Source: Arthrobacter saudimassiliensis
Lineage (GTDB): Bacteria > Actinomycetota > Actinomycetes > Actinomycetales > Micrococcaceae
Length of the DNA stretch: 64,000 nucleotides
Direction of reading: 5' to 3'
NCBI GenBank assembly: GCA_900016675.1
Contig: LN483072.1
Coordinates: forward strand, 620,001-684,000
A program made the translations under genes and the position numbers. This document shows positions 63,132 to 64,000 of the stretch, in pieces (position 1 is the stretch's first letter; every line of letters begins with the position of its first letter). The notes under the pieces were generated by a model, which saw only the letters and a program-made list of their open reading frames with translations, was not told the origin of the DNA and ran no database searches.

Positions 63132-63320
63132 ATGGAGAGACTCCTAACCCTCGCCAAGGTCGCTCATCTGCTCGAGGTGTCGGTGAAAACCCTGGCCAAC
63201 TGGCGATCGCTCGGCATCGGGCCCGAGTACGCGAAGCTCGGCGCGAACCGGACCAGTCACGTCCGGTACCGTGCGGGCACGGTGCAGACCTACATTGAGG
63301 CGCTCGAATGTGTCCGCTGA
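63132..63320 (+). CDS. Excisionase-like helix-turn-helix protein
   Basis: This 62-residue MerR-type winged helix (HTH_17 group) has the segments LLTLAKVAHLLEVSVKTLAN and WRSLGIGPEYAKLG, then VRYRAGTVQTYIEAL, the usual R-Y wing followed by a helix. Such proteins act as excisionases or small repressors in integrated elements. GGAAGAAG precedes the ATG. About 260 nt upstream of it, after the small orphan gene, hold no convincing gene. Its position close to the att scar fits a role in recombination directionality. Confidence 0.78.
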   Translation: MERLLTLAKVAHLLEVSVKTLANWRSLGIGPEYAKLGANRTSHVRYRAGTVQTYIEALECVR

Positions 63321-63321
63321 G

Positions 63322-63352
63322 ACCAGGGTGTCCCCACATCCGACACCCTGGT
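63322..63352 (+). terminator. Hairpin after the excisionase-like gene
   Basis: ACCAGGGTGTC and GACACCCTGGT form an 11-bp perfect stem with a 9-nt loop, starting one base after the stop. No T-run follows. Confidence 0.6.
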
Positions 63353-63421
63353 GTTGCGGGCCCCGAGTTCCGTAGTGAAGAAAAGGGCGTGGGAACCGCC
63401 CTCGCCCCGGTTCCGGTGCTT

Positions 63422-63793
63422 TTAGTCCCGGAAGGATCCTCCGAGGGCCTCGCGCGCCGCCTCGGCCTCGTATTGAGGGGCTACGAGGGCCCAATTTGGG
63501 CCCTGAATCCAGCGTTCCCCAACTTCCAAAGGATTCTTGGCGAAGATCTCGTCTCGCTTCTCGTCGGAGGTGAACAACATCAGGACCGTGCGCTGTCCGC
63601 ATTGGGTCTGGCCCCAGCCTGCATCAGAGAGGTCGGTATCGACGCGACGGCACTCCACCACCCCATCCTGGCTTAGTGCGTCCTCGTAAGCGGCTGCGAA
63701 GTCGTTGAGGGACTGGTATTCGGCGTCTTTCTCCGGGGCACCGCATCCCGCGAGCGCCAGCACCGCGACGGCTAAGGCGACAGACTTCCTCAT
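63422..63793 (-). CDS. Small lipoprotein in the island
   Basis: This 123-residue predicted lipoprotein has a signal peptide MRKSVALAVAVLALAGC with lipidated Cys17. The mature part has two further cysteines close together (GVVECRRVDTDL and WGQTQCGQRTVLMLF), probably one disulfide. No family is recognised. The ATG is preceded by TGGGGGAAGC. It would sit on the outer face of the membrane. Phage or island lipoproteins sometimes exclude superinfecting phage, but nothing here proves that. Confidence 0.7.
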   Translation of the reverse strand: MRKSVALAVAVLALAGCGAPEKDAEYQSLNDFAAAYEDALSQDGVVECRRVDTDLSDAGWGQTQCGQRTVLMLFTSDEKRDEIFAKNPLEVGERWIQGPNWALVAPQYEAEAAREALGGSFRD

Positions 63794-63889
63794 GCTTCCC
63801 CCACATTCGCAGCTTACGAGACCGGGACCAGTGTGCCACACACCGCCATCAGCAGCCGGCGGTTCATCTGGAGCGTCGGGCCGACTGGC

Positions 63890-64000
63890 CTAGGCGGTCA
63901 AGTAGCGGTAGACCGTGGCGCGGGAGATGCCGAGCATCTTGCCAATGTCCGTCGCGTTGATGCCCTTGGCCTTCAGCTCCTGAACTTTCTCGGCGGTGAC
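63890..64000 (-). CDS. Serine recombinase, C-terminal fragment (runs off the window)
   Basis: Only the last 36 codons are in the window, read from the window edge to a TAG. They encode VTAEKVQELKAKGINATDIG followed by KMLGISRATVYRYLTA, the Hin/resolvase-type C-terminal helix-turn-helix. The catalytic domain must lie to the right. It is probably the resolvase or invertase of the island, or of a transposon within it. Confidence 0.85.
   Translation of the reverse strand, partial: VTAEKVQELKAKGINATDIGKMLGISRATVYRYLTA

Overview
The window is about 70% GC, uses many GTG and TTG starts, overlaps adjacent genes by 4 nt, and carries actinobacterial marker families (DUF3027, DUF3263, an XPB-type helicase with its partner, WXG100, a groEL without groES behind CIRCE sites, an LAxTG wall anchor). 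Gene content and order fit the Micrococcaceae, most likely Arthrobacter or a close relative. This is inference from protein families; no search was run.

Layout. Positions 1-18,000 are a conserved housekeeping block: serC, an MFS exporter, DUF3027 with an extended cold-shock protein, the helicase pair, an OmpR-type two-component system, a lone WXG100 protein, groEL behind two tandem CIRCE operators, a small cold-shock protein, a LytR_C protein, DUF3263, a one-lobed solute-binding lipoprotein coupled to a CDF-like transporter, uracil-DNA glycosylase and a siderophore-interacting flavoprotein. Positions 18,000-22,350 hold a ThrE-type exporter, a FemAB ligase and a luciferase-like oxidoreductase. 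Positions 22,370-28,320 hold a pxpA-accB-accC-pxpB-pxpC operon opposite a PucR regulator. Positions 28,200-38,950 are mixed: an MFS with an ABM-like tail, CHAD, an aldo-keto reductase, DoxX-like, coiled-coil, ZapE, DUF1540 coupled to HNH, an S4 protein, an acetyl-CoA hydrolase/transferase and tRNA-Lys. Positions 39,100-46,340 carry exported proteins: a Tat-exported EEP phosphatase/nuclease, a 1290-residue wall-anchored lamin-tail/metallophosphoesterase with a PHO-box-like site upstream, a duplicated Pth2-fold protein and a DUF5129 protein. Positions 46,500-51,900 are an SDR and a glycerol-3-phosphate module (SorC-type regulator, glpD, glpT-like). Positions 51,900-60,420 are a sugar-catabolic operon (LacI, binding protein, two permeases, Gfo/Idh, isomerase, ThuA, Gfo/Idh).

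From about 61,924 to the window end the sequence is a mobile island. It begins with the 3' half of a tRNA-Thr gene and its terminator (an att scar), followed by a decayed phage minor-capsid gene, a small orphan protein, an excisionase-like HTH protein, a small lipoprotein and the C-terminal end of a serine recombinase that runs off the window.

The best leads for something undescribed are: the one-lobed binding protein translationally coupled to a CDF-like transporter that lacks the usual His ligands; the Pxp-like operon whose PxpB is divergent and has its own biotin carboxylase and carrier; and the DUF1540-HNH pair. No CRISPR array, complete insertion sequence or replication origin was seen.
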